A stretch of 8,170 bases of DNA, taken from assembly GCA_023423675.1 (NCBI GenBank), contig JAFAFD010000096.1, positions 1 to 8,170 on the forward strand. The letters run 5' to 3'. Below, piece after piece: positions 1-5,799 of this stretch. Both the position numbers and the translations under genes were made by a program. The notes under the pieces are model-generated. The model worked only from the letters and a program-made list of their open reading frames with translations, was not told where the DNA came from and did no database searches. How positions within the stretch are numbered: position 1 is the first letter of the stretch; every line of letters starts with the position of its first letter. Source of the stretch: Pseudomonadota bacterium. GTDB lineage: Bacteria > Pseudomonadota > Gammaproteobacteria > Xanthomonadales > Xanthomonadaceae.

Positions 1-3
1 GGG

Positions 4-9
4 GATAAT
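4..9 (+). promoter_or_regulatory. possible -10 box for the first gene
   Basis: The hexamer GATAAT lies 56 bases before the chosen start of the first gene and differs from the sigma-70 -10 consensus TATAAT at one position. The matching -35 region would fall outside the window, so this is only a candidate. Confidence 0.25.
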
Positions 10-65
10 CGGCGTAATGCTGTACCCCTGCCGTGCCGTTCTTGTTTACCAGGAGAAGGAATTCC

Positions 66-629
66 ATGAACATGTTCCGTACCGCCCCGTTGTGTTTCGC
101 CTTGGGCATGAGCCTTTTCGGCACCACTGTGATGGCAGCCAGCAGCGAACAGGTCCTGATGCCCCGGTTCGATGGCTATGTCAAAGCGTTTGAAGCGTCT
201 GATCCGCAGACCGGCGACATCACCGAGTTCGTGCCCAAGGGGCAGACCGTAGAAGCCTGGACCGACATGATCACGGTCAACATTGCGCCCAATTCCGCAT
301 CGGTTTCACCGCGCGAATTCCTGGGCATCATGGAAGCCGGCTGGCGTGGAGCCTGCCCGGACACGCAGGCGAACTGGCTGCGTGAGGGGGAAGAACACGG
401 TCGTCCAATGGCGGTGCTGATGCTCAGTTGCCCGCTCAACCCCGCTACCGGCAAGCCGGAAACCTCCTGGATCAAAGGCATCCAGGGCCAGGAGGGCTTC
501 TACACCGTGCAGAAGGCGTTCCGCACCGAGGTGAAGGAAGTTGACGTGGTGACCTGGGTGAAATGGCTCAGTGGCGTGATGTTGTGCGGTAGCGGCGAGG
601 GGCCGGCGTGCCCGGGCGATGGCCGCTGA
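66..629 (+). CDS. secreted protein of unknown function, 187 aa
   Basis: I do not recognise this family. The ATG at 66 was chosen over the in-frame ATG at 33 because AGGAGAAGGA (51-60) sits just before it and the resulting N-terminus is a normal Sec signal peptide: R5, a hydrophobic stretch at residues 8-22, and a likely cut after VMA at residue 24. The mature part has about 163 residues, with no further membrane segment and four cysteines (C97, C122, C174, C182) that could form two disulfides in the periplasm. Several tryptophans are spread through it (W65, W93, W104, W135, W164, W167). The protein ends in a Gly/Pro-rich tail. The gene has its own ribosome binding site and is followed by a 91-base gap before metY, so it need not be co-transcribed with it. 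Export is fairly well supported; function is unknown. Confidence 0.75.
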   Translation: MNMFRTAPLCFALGMSLFGTTVMAASSEQVLMPRFDGYVKAFEASDPQTGDITEFVPKGQTVEAWTDMITVNIAPNSASVSPREFLGIMEAGWRGACPDTQANWLREGEEHGRPMAVLMLSCPLNPATGKPETSWIKGIQGQEGFYTVQKAFRTEVKEVDVVTWVKWLSGVMLCGSGEGPACPGDGR

Positions 630-720
630 TAACCCGCAGTTAGGGGCTGATTGCCAGTGGGTCTGACCCGCGCGACACGGCTGCCCTATGGTGGCCGTTT
701 CCCGGATGGAGTCAGGTGCG

Positions 721-2007
721 ATGAGTGACCCGCAGTGGCAACTGGAAACCCTGGCCGTGCACGGCGGCTACCGTCCCGACCCGACCACGCGTGCGGTGGC
801 GGTGCCGATCTACCAGACCGTGGCCTACGCCTTCGATGACACCCAGCACGGCGCGGACCTGTTCGACCTGAAGGTGCCGGGCAACATCTACACCCGCATC
901 ATGAACCCCACCACCGACGTGCTGGAACAGCGCCTGGCCGCGCTGGAAGGCGGCATCGGTGCACTGGCGCTGGCCTCGGGACAGGCGGCCATCACCTATG
1001 CCATCCAGACCATCGCCGAGGCCGGCGACAACATCGTGGCGGCCAGCGCGCTGTATGGCGGCAGCCTCAACCTGCTGGCGCATACCCTGCCGCAGTACGG
1101 CATCACCGCGCGCTTTGCCGACCCGGCGGACCCTGCTGCGTTTGCCGCGCTCATCGACGAACGCACGAAGGCTGTGTTCGTCGAATCCATTGGCAACCCG
1201 CGCGGGAATGTCACGGACATCGCCGCGATCGCCGAGGTAGCGCATGCCGCGGGCGTGCCGCTGATCGTCGACAACACCGTGGCCACGCCATTCCTGCTGC
1301 GCCCGTTCGAGCACGGCGCCGATATCGTGGTGCATTCGCTGACCAAGTACCTGGGCGGCCACGGCACCAGCCTGGGCGGGGCGATCGTAGACTCGGGCCG
1401 CTTCGACTGGGCTGCGCAGCGCAAACGCTTCGCGCGCCTCAATGAGCCCGACCCCAGCTATCACGGCGTGGTCTACACCGAAGCGCTAGGCCCGGCGGCG
1501 TACATCGGTCGCGCGCGGGTGGTGCCGCTGCGTAATACCGGTGCAGCGCTATCACCGTTCAATGCGTTCCTGATCCTGCAGGGCATCGAAACCCTGGCCC
1601 TGCGCATGGAGCGGATCAACGCCAACGCGCTGGCGGTGGCGCAGTACCTGCAGGCGCACGCAAAGGTGGCGTGGGTGCGCTACGCCGGCCTAGCCGACGA
1701 TCCCGAACATGCCGCCGCGCAGCGCTATCTGGGTGGGCACGGCTCCGGCGTGCTGACCTTTGGCCTGCCCGGTGGCCGCGACGCAGGCGCACGCTTCCTG
1801 GATGCGCTCAAGCTGTTCACCCGGCTGGTGAACCTGGGCGACGCGAAATCGCTGGCCACGCATCCGGCCTCGACCACGCACCGCCAGCTGGATGCCAACG
1901 AACTGGCCCGTGCCGGCGTCAGCGAGGACACCGTGCGTCTGTCGATCGGCATTGAACACATCGGCGACCTGCGCGCCGACCTGGAACAGGCGCTGGCGGC
2001 AGCCTGA
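721..2007 (+). CDS. metY: O-acetylhomoserine sulfhydrylase (PLP-dependent Cys/Met metabolism enzyme)
   Basis: The 428-residue product is typical in length for MetY, a cytoplasmic PLP enzyme that makes homocysteine from O-acetylhomoserine and sulfide in methionine synthesis. Family features seen: the N-terminal LAVHGG start, the phosphate-binding Tyr/Arg pair in NIYTRIMNPT (Y57, R59), SGQAA (S86-Q88), the cofactor-ring Asp in LIVDNTVATP (D184) and the Schiff-base lysine in HSLTKYLGG (K209). The closing SIGIEHIGDLRADLEQAL is also characteristic. The start at 721 was chosen because GGAG at 708-711 is 9 bases upstream and the family begins at this point; in-frame ATGs at 688 and 706 would only add unconserved residues. 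A strong terminator follows, so the gene is probably monocistronic. A relative acting on other O-acyl-homoserines, or a cystathionine-type lyase, cannot be wholly excluded, but the length and the long insertion after residue 230 favour MetY. No SAM riboswitch or clear operator is visible in the 91 bases upstream. Confidence 0.92.
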   Translation: MSDPQWQLETLAVHGGYRPDPTTRAVAVPIYQTVAYAFDDTQHGADLFDLKVPGNIYTRIMNPTTDVLEQRLAALEGGIGALALASGQAAITYAIQTIAEAGDNIVAASALYGGSLNLLAHTLPQYGITARFADPADPAAFAALIDERTKAVFVESIGNPRGNVTDIAAIAEVAHAAGVPLIVDNTVATPFLLRPFEHGADIVVHSLTKYLGGHGTSLGGAIVDSGRFDWAAQRKRFARLNEPDPSYHGVVYTEALGPAAYIGRARVVPLRNTGAALSPFNAFLILQGIETLALRMERINANALAVAQYLQAHAKVAWVRYAGLADDPEHAAAQRYLGGHGSGVLTFGLPGGRDAGARFLDALKLFTRLVNLGDAKSLATHPASTTHRQLDANELARAGVSEDTVRLSIGIEHIGDLRADLEQALAAA

Positions 2008-2118
2008 TAGCTGCAGGCTTGGTCGTCATCGCCAGCGGCGATCACCACGCAGGGCAGGATGGGTTACGGTGGAACTGCCTCTCCAAGGTGTGGCAGAACT
2101 GGCAAACCCAGCAAGACG

Positions 2119-2155
2119 AATCCCCGACGGGTGCGGGCCCGCCGGGGATTTTTTT
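2119..2155 (+). terminator. intrinsic terminator after metY
   Basis: The arms AATCCCCG (2119-2126) and CGGGGATT (2143-2150) pair fully. After one A/C mismatch, CGGG (2128-2131) pairs with CCCG (2138-2141) around a six-base loop. Seven T residues (2149-2155) follow at once. This is a textbook Rho-independent terminator for metY, 112 bases after its stop codon. Confidence 0.9.
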
Positions 2156-2169
2156 GTGCGGCCGGGTAA

Positions 2170-2210
2170 GGGGTCGGATCCGTTTTCCAACGGAAAACGG
2201 CTCTGACCCC
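2170..2210 (+). repeat. GGGGTC...GACCCC palindromic repeat, copy 1
   Basis: This is a 41-base imperfect palindrome. GGGGTC at the left pairs with GACCCC at the right, and an inner perfect stem CCGTTTTCC/GGAAAACGG (2180-2188 with 2192-2200) closes a three-base loop. Two mismatches lie between inner and outer stems, at the G and T of the left arm GGGGTCGGAT. It starts 15 bases after the metY terminator. A second full copy lies at 5800-5838 and a degenerate one at 2517-2547. It is not a terminator by itself, as no T-run follows. It is probably a dispersed REP-like element. Confidence 0.85.
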
Positions 2211-2298
2211 GGTAAGCCAGAAACGCCCGATTGACCCGGAGGCTGCATTCAGTCCAAATGCCGATACGACGGAGTTTCACAATCAGGACGTGACTCGG

Positions 2299-2445
2299 AT
2301 GAAGAAATCGACCCTGGCAATCGCAGCTTTCCTCACAGTGCTGTTTGCCTCATGGCACAACCGCACCGCCTTGTTTGAAATCTACGATCAGGCCAATGCG
2401 ACCTCGCAGCAGCTCCAGGCAGCGCACGCCGCGAAGCCTGATTGA
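2299..2445 (+). CDS. putative 48-aa exported or membrane microprotein
   Basis: The reading frame begins MKKSTLAIAAFLTVLFAS and ends with QQLQAAHAAKPD. Two lysines are followed by about 14 hydrophobic residues, as in a signal peptide or single N-terminal membrane anchor. A short polar tail with a helix-forming, Gln/Ala-rich end follows. AGGA at 2284-2287 is 11 bases before the ATG, a rather distant ribosome binding site. The gene lies between the metY terminator with its repeat and the SMAG-like cluster, which starts 11 bases after the TGA; that is where a small independent gene would be expected. No family is recognised. The lysine-led hydrophobic N-terminus and its placement between repeats support a real gene, but the length is too short to be certain. 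Confidence 0.5.
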   Translation: MKKSTLAIAAFLTVLFASWHNRTALFEIYDQANATSQQLQAAHAAKPD

Positions 2446-2455
2446 TCACAAGAGC

Positions 2456-2478
2456 ATCCACGCATGGCGTGGATCTAC
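2456..2478 (-). repeat. SMAG-like GTAG hairpin, unit A
   Basis: Read on the minus strand, this is GTAG followed by a perfect 8-bp stem (ATCCACGC/GCGTGGAT) with a three-base loop. The GTAG head joined directly to a short GC-rich hairpin is the defining form of S. maltophilia SMAG REP elements. It is immediately followed by unit B in the same orientation. Confidence 0.85.
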
Positions 2479-2479
2479 C

Positions 2480-2503
2480 GTGTCGACCAAGGTCGACACC
2501 TAC
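2480..2503 (-). repeat. SMAG-like GTAG hairpin, unit B
   Basis: On the minus strand GTAG (2503-2500) heads a perfect 9-bp stem, GTGTCGACC/GGTCGACAC, with a two-base loop. It lies one base from unit A in the same direction, so the two form a tandem SMAG pair. The two stems differ in sequence although the GTAG head is conserved. Confidence 0.85.
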
Positions 2504-2516
2504 CAGAGCAGATCCA

Positions 2517-2547
2517 GGTCAGAGCCCGTTACGCAGCAACGGGACCC
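2517..2547 (-). repeat. degenerate GGGGTC-type palindrome, copy 2 (opposite orientation)
   Basis: On the minus strand the unit begins GGGTC, continues into an inner stem CCCGTT/AACGGG (2525-2530 with 2538-2543 as read on the plus strand) around a seven-base loop, and ends with GCTCTGACC. That ending matches the right arm of the two full copies. The GGAT block of the left arm is missing, leaving the AGAG at 2521-2524 unpaired. Confidence 0.6.
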
Positions 2548-2574
2548 GCCCCGCCATCCCACGGATAGGCAGCT

Positions 2575-2598
2575 TTTGACGTTGACGTTGACGTTGCC
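2575..2598 (+). repeat. short hexamer tandem repeat (GTTGAC)
   Basis: The hexamer appears as TTTGAC, GTTGAC, GTTGAC, GTTGCC in direct tandem, so two units are exact and the outer two differ by one base each. The last unit overlaps the start of SMAG-like unit C. This could be a small slippage-prone tract, with no other role evident. Confidence 0.6.
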
Positions 2599-2617
2599 GG
2601 CCAGCGGCCGGCACTAC
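2593..2617 (-). repeat. SMAG-like GTAG hairpin, unit C
   Basis: On the minus strand GTAG (2617-2614) is followed by a perfect 8-bp stem TGCCGGCC/GGCCGGCA with a three-base loop. It starts 22 bases after the ybaL stop codon and points the same way as ybaL, so it would be transcribed at the 3' end of that mRNA and could stabilise or terminate it. There is no T-run, so it is not a standard intrinsic terminator. Confidence 0.88.
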
Positions 2618-2639
2618 CGCAGGTGCGGAGCCGCTTCCC

Positions 2640-4337
2640 TCACACCACCGGGATGCTGTGCTGCCCCAGATTCCGGTACGGCGGCGTCGACATGATCATC
2701 TCCGCCAGCGAATAGGCCAGCTCGCGCTCGGCCATCACCGTGCCATCGGCACCGTGTTCCAGCAGATGCTTCACTTCCGCATCGCTGTGCGCGCGCGCCA
2801 GCAGGGTCAGATCCGGGTTGATCGCCCGCAGCTTGGCCAGCGCCTCACCGGCTTCCAGCGGCTGCGGAATGGCCAGCACCGCGATCTTCGCGCGCTCCGG
2901 ATGGGCCTCGGCCAGCACCCGGTCGGCCGCCGCGCTGCCGCGGATCGCCGCAAGGCCCTTGGCGTGCGCCTGCTCGACGTGTTCCTTGTTGTCATCGATC
3001 ACCAGCACCGGCACGCCACGGTCGCGCAGCACCTGCGCCAGCTCGCTGCCCACGCGGCCGTAGCCGATCACGATGGCGTGGCCATGCAGGTCGCGCGAGG
3101 GGCCGGTGGCCTCTTCGGGCTCGGCCGCCTGCGGCGACTGCTCCTGCTTGGCCTGCCAGCGGTCCAGCAGGCCGAACACCAGCGGATTGAGCATGATCGA
3201 CACCAGCGCACCGGCCAGCACCAGCGACTGGCCTTCCTTCGGCAGGATCTGCAGCGCCACGCCGAGGCCGGCGATGATGAAGGCGAATTCGCCGATCTGC
3301 GCCAGGCTGGCAGAGATGGTCAGCGCCGTGCTGGTCGGGTGGCCGAAGGCGCGCACGATGAAGAACGCCGCCGCCGACTTGCCGAACATGATGATCGCCA
3401 CCGTCGCCAGCACCTGCCACGGGTGCTGCACGATGATGTTGGGGTCGAACAGCATGCCCACCGAGACGAAGAACAGCACCGCGAACGCATCGCGCAGCGG
3501 CAGCGAATCATGCGCCGCCTTGTGGCTCAGTTCGGATTCGTTGAGCAGCATGCCGGCGAAGAACGCGCCCAGCGCGAAGGACACGCCGAACAGCATGGCC
3601 GAGCCGAATGCCACGCCCAGCGCGATGGCCAGCACCGACAGGGTGAACAGCTCGCGCGAACCGGTGCCGGCGATGCGTTCCAGGATCCACGGAATGACCC
3701 GGCGGCCGACCACCAGCATCACCGCTACGAACAGGCCCAGCTGCACGAAGGTCCAGCCGATGTCGGCCAGCACGCTGCCGAGGGTGTGGGTTTCCTTGGC
3801 GGCGTCGGGGCCGAACACGCCGGCCAGCACCGGCATCATCACCAGTGCCAAGACGCAGGCCAGGTCCTCGACGATCAGCCAGCCCACCGCGATCTTGCCG
3901 CGCAGGGTTTCCAGCAGGCGGCGCTCTTCCATCGCCCGCAACAGCACCACGGTACTGGCGGTGGCCAGCGAGAAACCGAAGATGACCCCGTGCAGGGCCG
4001 GCCAGCCCATCAGCCAGGCCACGCCCCAGCCCAGCAGGGTGGCCACGGCGATCTGGCCGATGGCACCGGGGATGGCGATGGCCTTCACTGCCATCAGGTC
4101 CTTCAGCGAGAAGTGCAGGCCGACGCCGAACATCAGCAGCATCACGCCCAGTTCGGCCAGCTGGTTGGCCAGCGCCTGGTCGGCGACGAAGCCGGGGGTG
4201 AACGGGCCGACGCAGATGCCAGCCACCAGATACCCGACCAGAGGAGACAAGCGCAGCTTGTTGGCCAGCGCGCCGAAGATGAAGGCGAGCCCCAGGCCAA
4301 CGGCCACGATGTTTATCAGGTCGGTGTCATGGTGCAT
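2640..4337 (-). CDS. ybaL: YbaL/Kef-type monovalent cation:proton antiporter (CPA2)
   Basis: The 565-residue product follows E. coli YbaL (558 aa) closely from the first residues (MHHDTDLI) to the end. Residues 1 to about 390 form a CPA2 sodium/proton-exchanger-type membrane domain of about 12 helices. Conserved stretches include LSPLVGYLVAG, LMFGVGLHFSLKDLMAVKAI, the acidic pair in IVEDL (E157, D158), RELFTLSVLALA-like segments and NESELSHKAAHDSLPLRDAF. After a charged linker, an RCK/TrkA-N nucleotide-binding domain begins with the glycine loop GYGRVG (425-430) and carries a Rossmann fold likely to sense NAD(H) or similar. The family is expected to exchange K+ or Na+ for H+ in the inner membrane; the exact ion and trigger are not readable. 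The ATG at 4337 was chosen by alignment to YbaL; the frame is open to an ATG at 4412, but those 25 residues are not family-like. There is no good ribosome binding site, and a 9-bp hairpin lies just upstream. An IS element sits 88 bp upstream. Confidence 0.93.
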   Translation of the reverse strand: MHHDTDLINIVAVGLGLAFIFGALANKLRLSPLVGYLVAGICVGPFTPGFVADQALANQLAELGVMLLMFGVGLHFSLKDLMAVKAIAIPGAIGQIAVATLLGWGVAWLMGWPALHGVIFGFSLATASTVVLLRAMEERRLLETLRGKIAVGWLIVEDLACVLALVMMPVLAGVFGPDAAKETHTLGSVLADIGWTFVQLGLFVAVMLVVGRRVIPWILERIAGTGSRELFTLSVLAIALGVAFGSAMLFGVSFALGAFFAGMLLNESELSHKAAHDSLPLRDAFAVLFFVSVGMLFDPNIIVQHPWQVLATVAIIMFGKSAAAFFIVRAFGHPTSTALTISASLAQIGEFAFIIAGLGVALQILPKEGQSLVLAGALVSIMLNPLVFGLLDRWQAKQEQSPQAAEPEEATGPSRDLHGHAIVIGYGRVGSELAQVLRDRGVPVLVIDDNKEHVEQAHAKGLAAIRGSAAADRVLAEAHPERAKIAVLAIPQPLEAGEALAKLRAINPDLTLLARAHSDAEVKHLLEHGADGTVMAERELAYSLAEMIMSTPPYRNLGQHSIPVV

Positions 4338-4350
4338 CGGCACTCGCAGG

Positions 4351-4374
4351 AAATCGGGGGGGATGCCCCGATTT
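4351..4374 (-). promoter_or_regulatory. hairpin in the ybaL leader
   Basis: AAATCGGGG (4351-4359) and CCCCGATTT (4366-4374) form a perfect 9-bp stem with a six-base loop, ending 13 bases before the ybaL ATG. In the mRNA it would stand almost against the initiation region, which lacks a clear Shine-Dalgarno sequence. It could shape translation or mRNA stability. No T-run follows on the minus strand, so it is not an attenuator of the intrinsic type. On the plus strand it is followed by only four Ts. Confidence 0.5.
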
Positions 4375-4414
4375 TCACCTAATGCGCCAGATGCAGCAAA
4401 CCCTGCAAGCAAAT

Positions 4415-4425
4415 GGGGTCAGATC
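4415..4425 (+). repeat. left half-palindrome next to the IS
   Basis: GGGGTCAGATC directly abuts the left tip of the IS10-like element and is the exact reverse complement of the 11 bases abutting the right tip (5776-5786). It resembles one arm of the GGGGTC...GACCCC repeats in this window. With a one-base bulge the inverted match extends outward through AAT (4412-4414) and ATT (5788-5790). Confidence 0.8.
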
Positions 4426-4446
4426 CTGAGGTATCCCCACGTTTTC
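4426..4446 (+). repeat. left terminal inverted repeat of the IS
   Basis: This 21-bp repeat starts CTGAGGTATCCCC and is perfectly inverted at 5755-5775. Just inside, CCTCAG (4446-4451) can pair with the outermost CTGAGG (4426-4431), so transcripts reading in from outside could form a small hairpin. Confidence 0.93.
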
Positions 4447-4541
4447 CTCAGGCAGAGCAATGGCTTACGCAACCGGCTCTGGAAACAAGTGCGCGCATGC
4501 CGCAGCCTTCAAGGTGACTAAACCAAAAGAAGAATGCGGTC

Positions 4542-5756
4542 ATGCGCGCCAGCCAAGTATTGCAGAAGTGCCTGCCCAACTCACTATCGGGCATGCATGC
4601 CCTGCGGATGAGGGCGTTGCTCAACGCAGTCCAGGCGCTGATTGCGGGACGAAGATTGACCTTGACCGATGTCGCTCGATCCTGGCCTGGTGCAGAGCGT
4701 GTACGCGCCCCACTCAAGGCATTTGATCGCTTGTTGGGAAATCGGCACCTGCATGCCGAGCGGGGCGCTATCGAAGCGGATATGGCACGCTGGCTGCTGC
4801 GGGGCTCGCGGCCGGTCATCCTCATTGACTGGTCTGACTTGAAGCCGGACAAAAGCTGGTGCCTGCTTCGCGCTGCCGTTCCCGTCGGCGGTCGCACGCT
4901 GACGCTGCAGGACATGATTTTTCCCGGCAAAGAGCAGGGCTCGGCCGAGGCTGAGCGGCGATTTCTGCAGCAACTGCGCAAGCTCGTTCCCGATGGAACA
5001 ACCCCGATTCTGGTGACCGATGCTGGTTTCCGTACCCCTTGGTTTCGTGCGGTTTCCGCGATGGGCTGGCACTGGGTGGGGCGTCTGCGTGGTGCAACGC
5101 GCTTCAAACTCCAGGACGCCCCGGACCACCCGGAGCACTGGCATGACAGCCGGACACTGCATGCCAAGGCCAAGGTCGTACCACGCGAACTGCCGCCGAC
5201 TCTGGTCAACCGCAGCTCGCCACTGGCCTGCCGCTTGGTGGTTTGTGGCAAAACCCGCAAGGGCAGGAAGAAATCCACTCGCCGCACGCCAGGGCAGGCT
5301 TCACGATCTGCGGTGAGCTTGAAAGCGGCCGCTCGCGAGCGTGAGCCTTGGCTCATCGTGGCAACGCCAGAACTCAGTCAGCCCAGTGCCCGCCAGCTGG
5401 TCGATCTCTACGCCCGGCGGATGCAGATCGAACTGGCCTTTCGAGATCTGAAATCACATCGCTACGGGCATGCCATGAAAGACAGCCTGACCCGCAAAGG
5501 GCCCAGGCTGCAGGTCCTGCTGCTGGTCAGCACGTTGGCCAGCTTTGTCAGCTGGCTGGCCGGGATGGTCTGCGAAGCGGCCAGCATCGACCACTGGCTC
5601 TGGCCCAGCAAAACCACCCGGAAATGCTACTCCACCCCACGCATCGGCCGTGAAGCGCTGGTCAGAGGGTGGCCGTTGGGGCCACCGGCACAATGGCTTG
5701 ATCTTCTGCGAACCCTTCCGACAAAAACCTTGGACCGCATGACTCTGCAGGTGTGA
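4542..5756 (+). CDS. IS10-group (IS4 family) DDE transposase, 404 aa
   Basis: The protein aligns along its whole length with the 402-residue IS10 transposase. The N-terminal block DRLLGNRHLHAER is nearly identical to IS10, followed by the catalytic DDE triad: D96 in ILIDWSD, D160 in VTDAGF and E297 in the YARRMQIELAFRDLKS signature (Y-2-R-3-E-6-K). The first ATG was kept because its distance to the conserved blocks matches IS10 (IS10 D97, D161, E292). The Shine-Dalgarno is weak (AGAAGAA region, about 8 bases upstream), in keeping with low transposase expression in this group. A basic linker at about residues 235-255 (many K/R) resembles the IS10 region of the same kind. No frameshift or missing catalytic residue is seen, so the enzyme is probably active. 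Codon use is less GC-biased than in the neighbouring genes, consistent with horizontal acquisition. Confidence 0.95.
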   Translation: MRASQVLQKCLPNSLSGMHALRMRALLNAVQALIAGRRLTLTDVARSWPGAERVRAPLKAFDRLLGNRHLHAERGAIEADMARWLLRGSRPVILIDWSDLKPDKSWCLLRAAVPVGGRTLTLQDMIFPGKEQGSAEAERRFLQQLRKLVPDGTTPILVTDAGFRTPWFRAVSAMGWHWVGRLRGATRFKLQDAPDHPEHWHDSRTLHAKAKVVPRELPPTLVNRSSPLACRLVVCGKTRKGRKKSTRRTPGQASRSAVSLKAAAREREPWLIVATPELSQPSARQLVDLYARRMQIELAFRDLKSHRYGHAMKDSLTRKGPRLQVLLLVSTLASFVSWLAGMVCEAASIDHWLWPSKTTRKCYSTPRIGREALVRGWPLGPPAQWLDLLRTLPTKTLDRMTLQV

Positions 5757-5775
5757 AAACGTGGGGATACCTCAG
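5755..5775 (-). repeat. right terminal inverted repeat of the IS
   Basis: Perfect inverted copy of the 21-bp left end. It overlaps the last two bases of the transposase TGA and ends in CTCAG at 5775. Confidence 0.93.
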
Positions 5776-5786
5776 GATCTGACCCC
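5776..5786 (-). repeat. right half-palindrome next to the IS
   Basis: GATCTGACCCC directly follows the IS and is the reverse complement of the 11 bases before the IS. Together with the terminal repeats this gives 32 bp of perfect inverted repeat at each end. Thirteen bases further on, the full palindrome at 5800-5838 begins. Confidence 0.8.
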
Positions 5787-5799
5787 CATTGACCCTGCC

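Larger units (their letters stand above)
4426..5775 (+). mobile_element. complete IS10-group insertion sequence (IS4 family), 1350 bp
   Basis: The tips are perfect 21-bp inverted repeats (4426-4446 and 5755-5775) beginning CTGAGGTATCCCC. This matches the known IS10 end CTGAGAGATCCCC at 11 of 13 positions, which fixes the element boundaries. Length (1350 bp; IS10 is 1329) and single-gene content also fit. The transposase stop codon overlaps the right terminal repeat. A 9-bp direct target duplication, expected for IS10, is absent: the 9 bases outside each end (GGTCAGATC and GATCTGACC) are reverse complements and agree as direct repeats at only 6 of 9 positions. The element appears intact. Its transposase 5' end faces ybaL, so any outward promoter like IS10 pOUT would read toward that gene, though I see no convincing promoter boxes. 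Confidence 0.93.

Noticed and set aside
712..1464. 250-residue minus-strand frame over metY
   Set aside because: It is antisense to a strongly conserved enzyme and has the composition of a GC-rich shadow frame.
2028..2042. Short hairpin ATCGCC-AGC-GGCGAT after metY as a terminator
   Set aside because: The 6-bp stem has no T-run, and a far stronger terminator follows at 2119-2155.
2456..2617. Possible CRISPR-like array
   Set aside because: The repeated units are self-complementary GTAG hairpins with unlike stems and irregular spacing; there are no constant direct repeats with uniform spacers and no cas genes.
2345..2695. 116-residue plus-strand frame through the repeat cluster
   Set aside because: It runs across all three SMAG-like hairpins into the ybaL 3' end and has no protein-like composition; the 48-codon frame at 2299 is the better gene here.
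2658..4382. 574-residue open frame on the plus strand across the antiporter gene
   Set aside because: It is antisense to ybaL, is rich in Gln/His/Arg/Asp in low-complexity runs, and is the usual shadow of a GC-rich gene.
3073..4521. 482-residue plus-strand frame spanning ybaL and the IS left end
   Set aside because: It lies antisense to ybaL, crosses the IS boundary and has Ser/Ala/Thr-rich shadow composition with no domain.
4448..5356. 302-residue minus-strand frame within the IS
   Set aside because: It is antisense to a clearly functional transposase and resembles no IS accessory protein.
4417..5784. Standard 9-bp direct target duplication around the IS
   Set aside because: GGTCAGATC and GATCTGACC match as direct repeats at only 6 of 9 positions; they are instead exact reverse complements.
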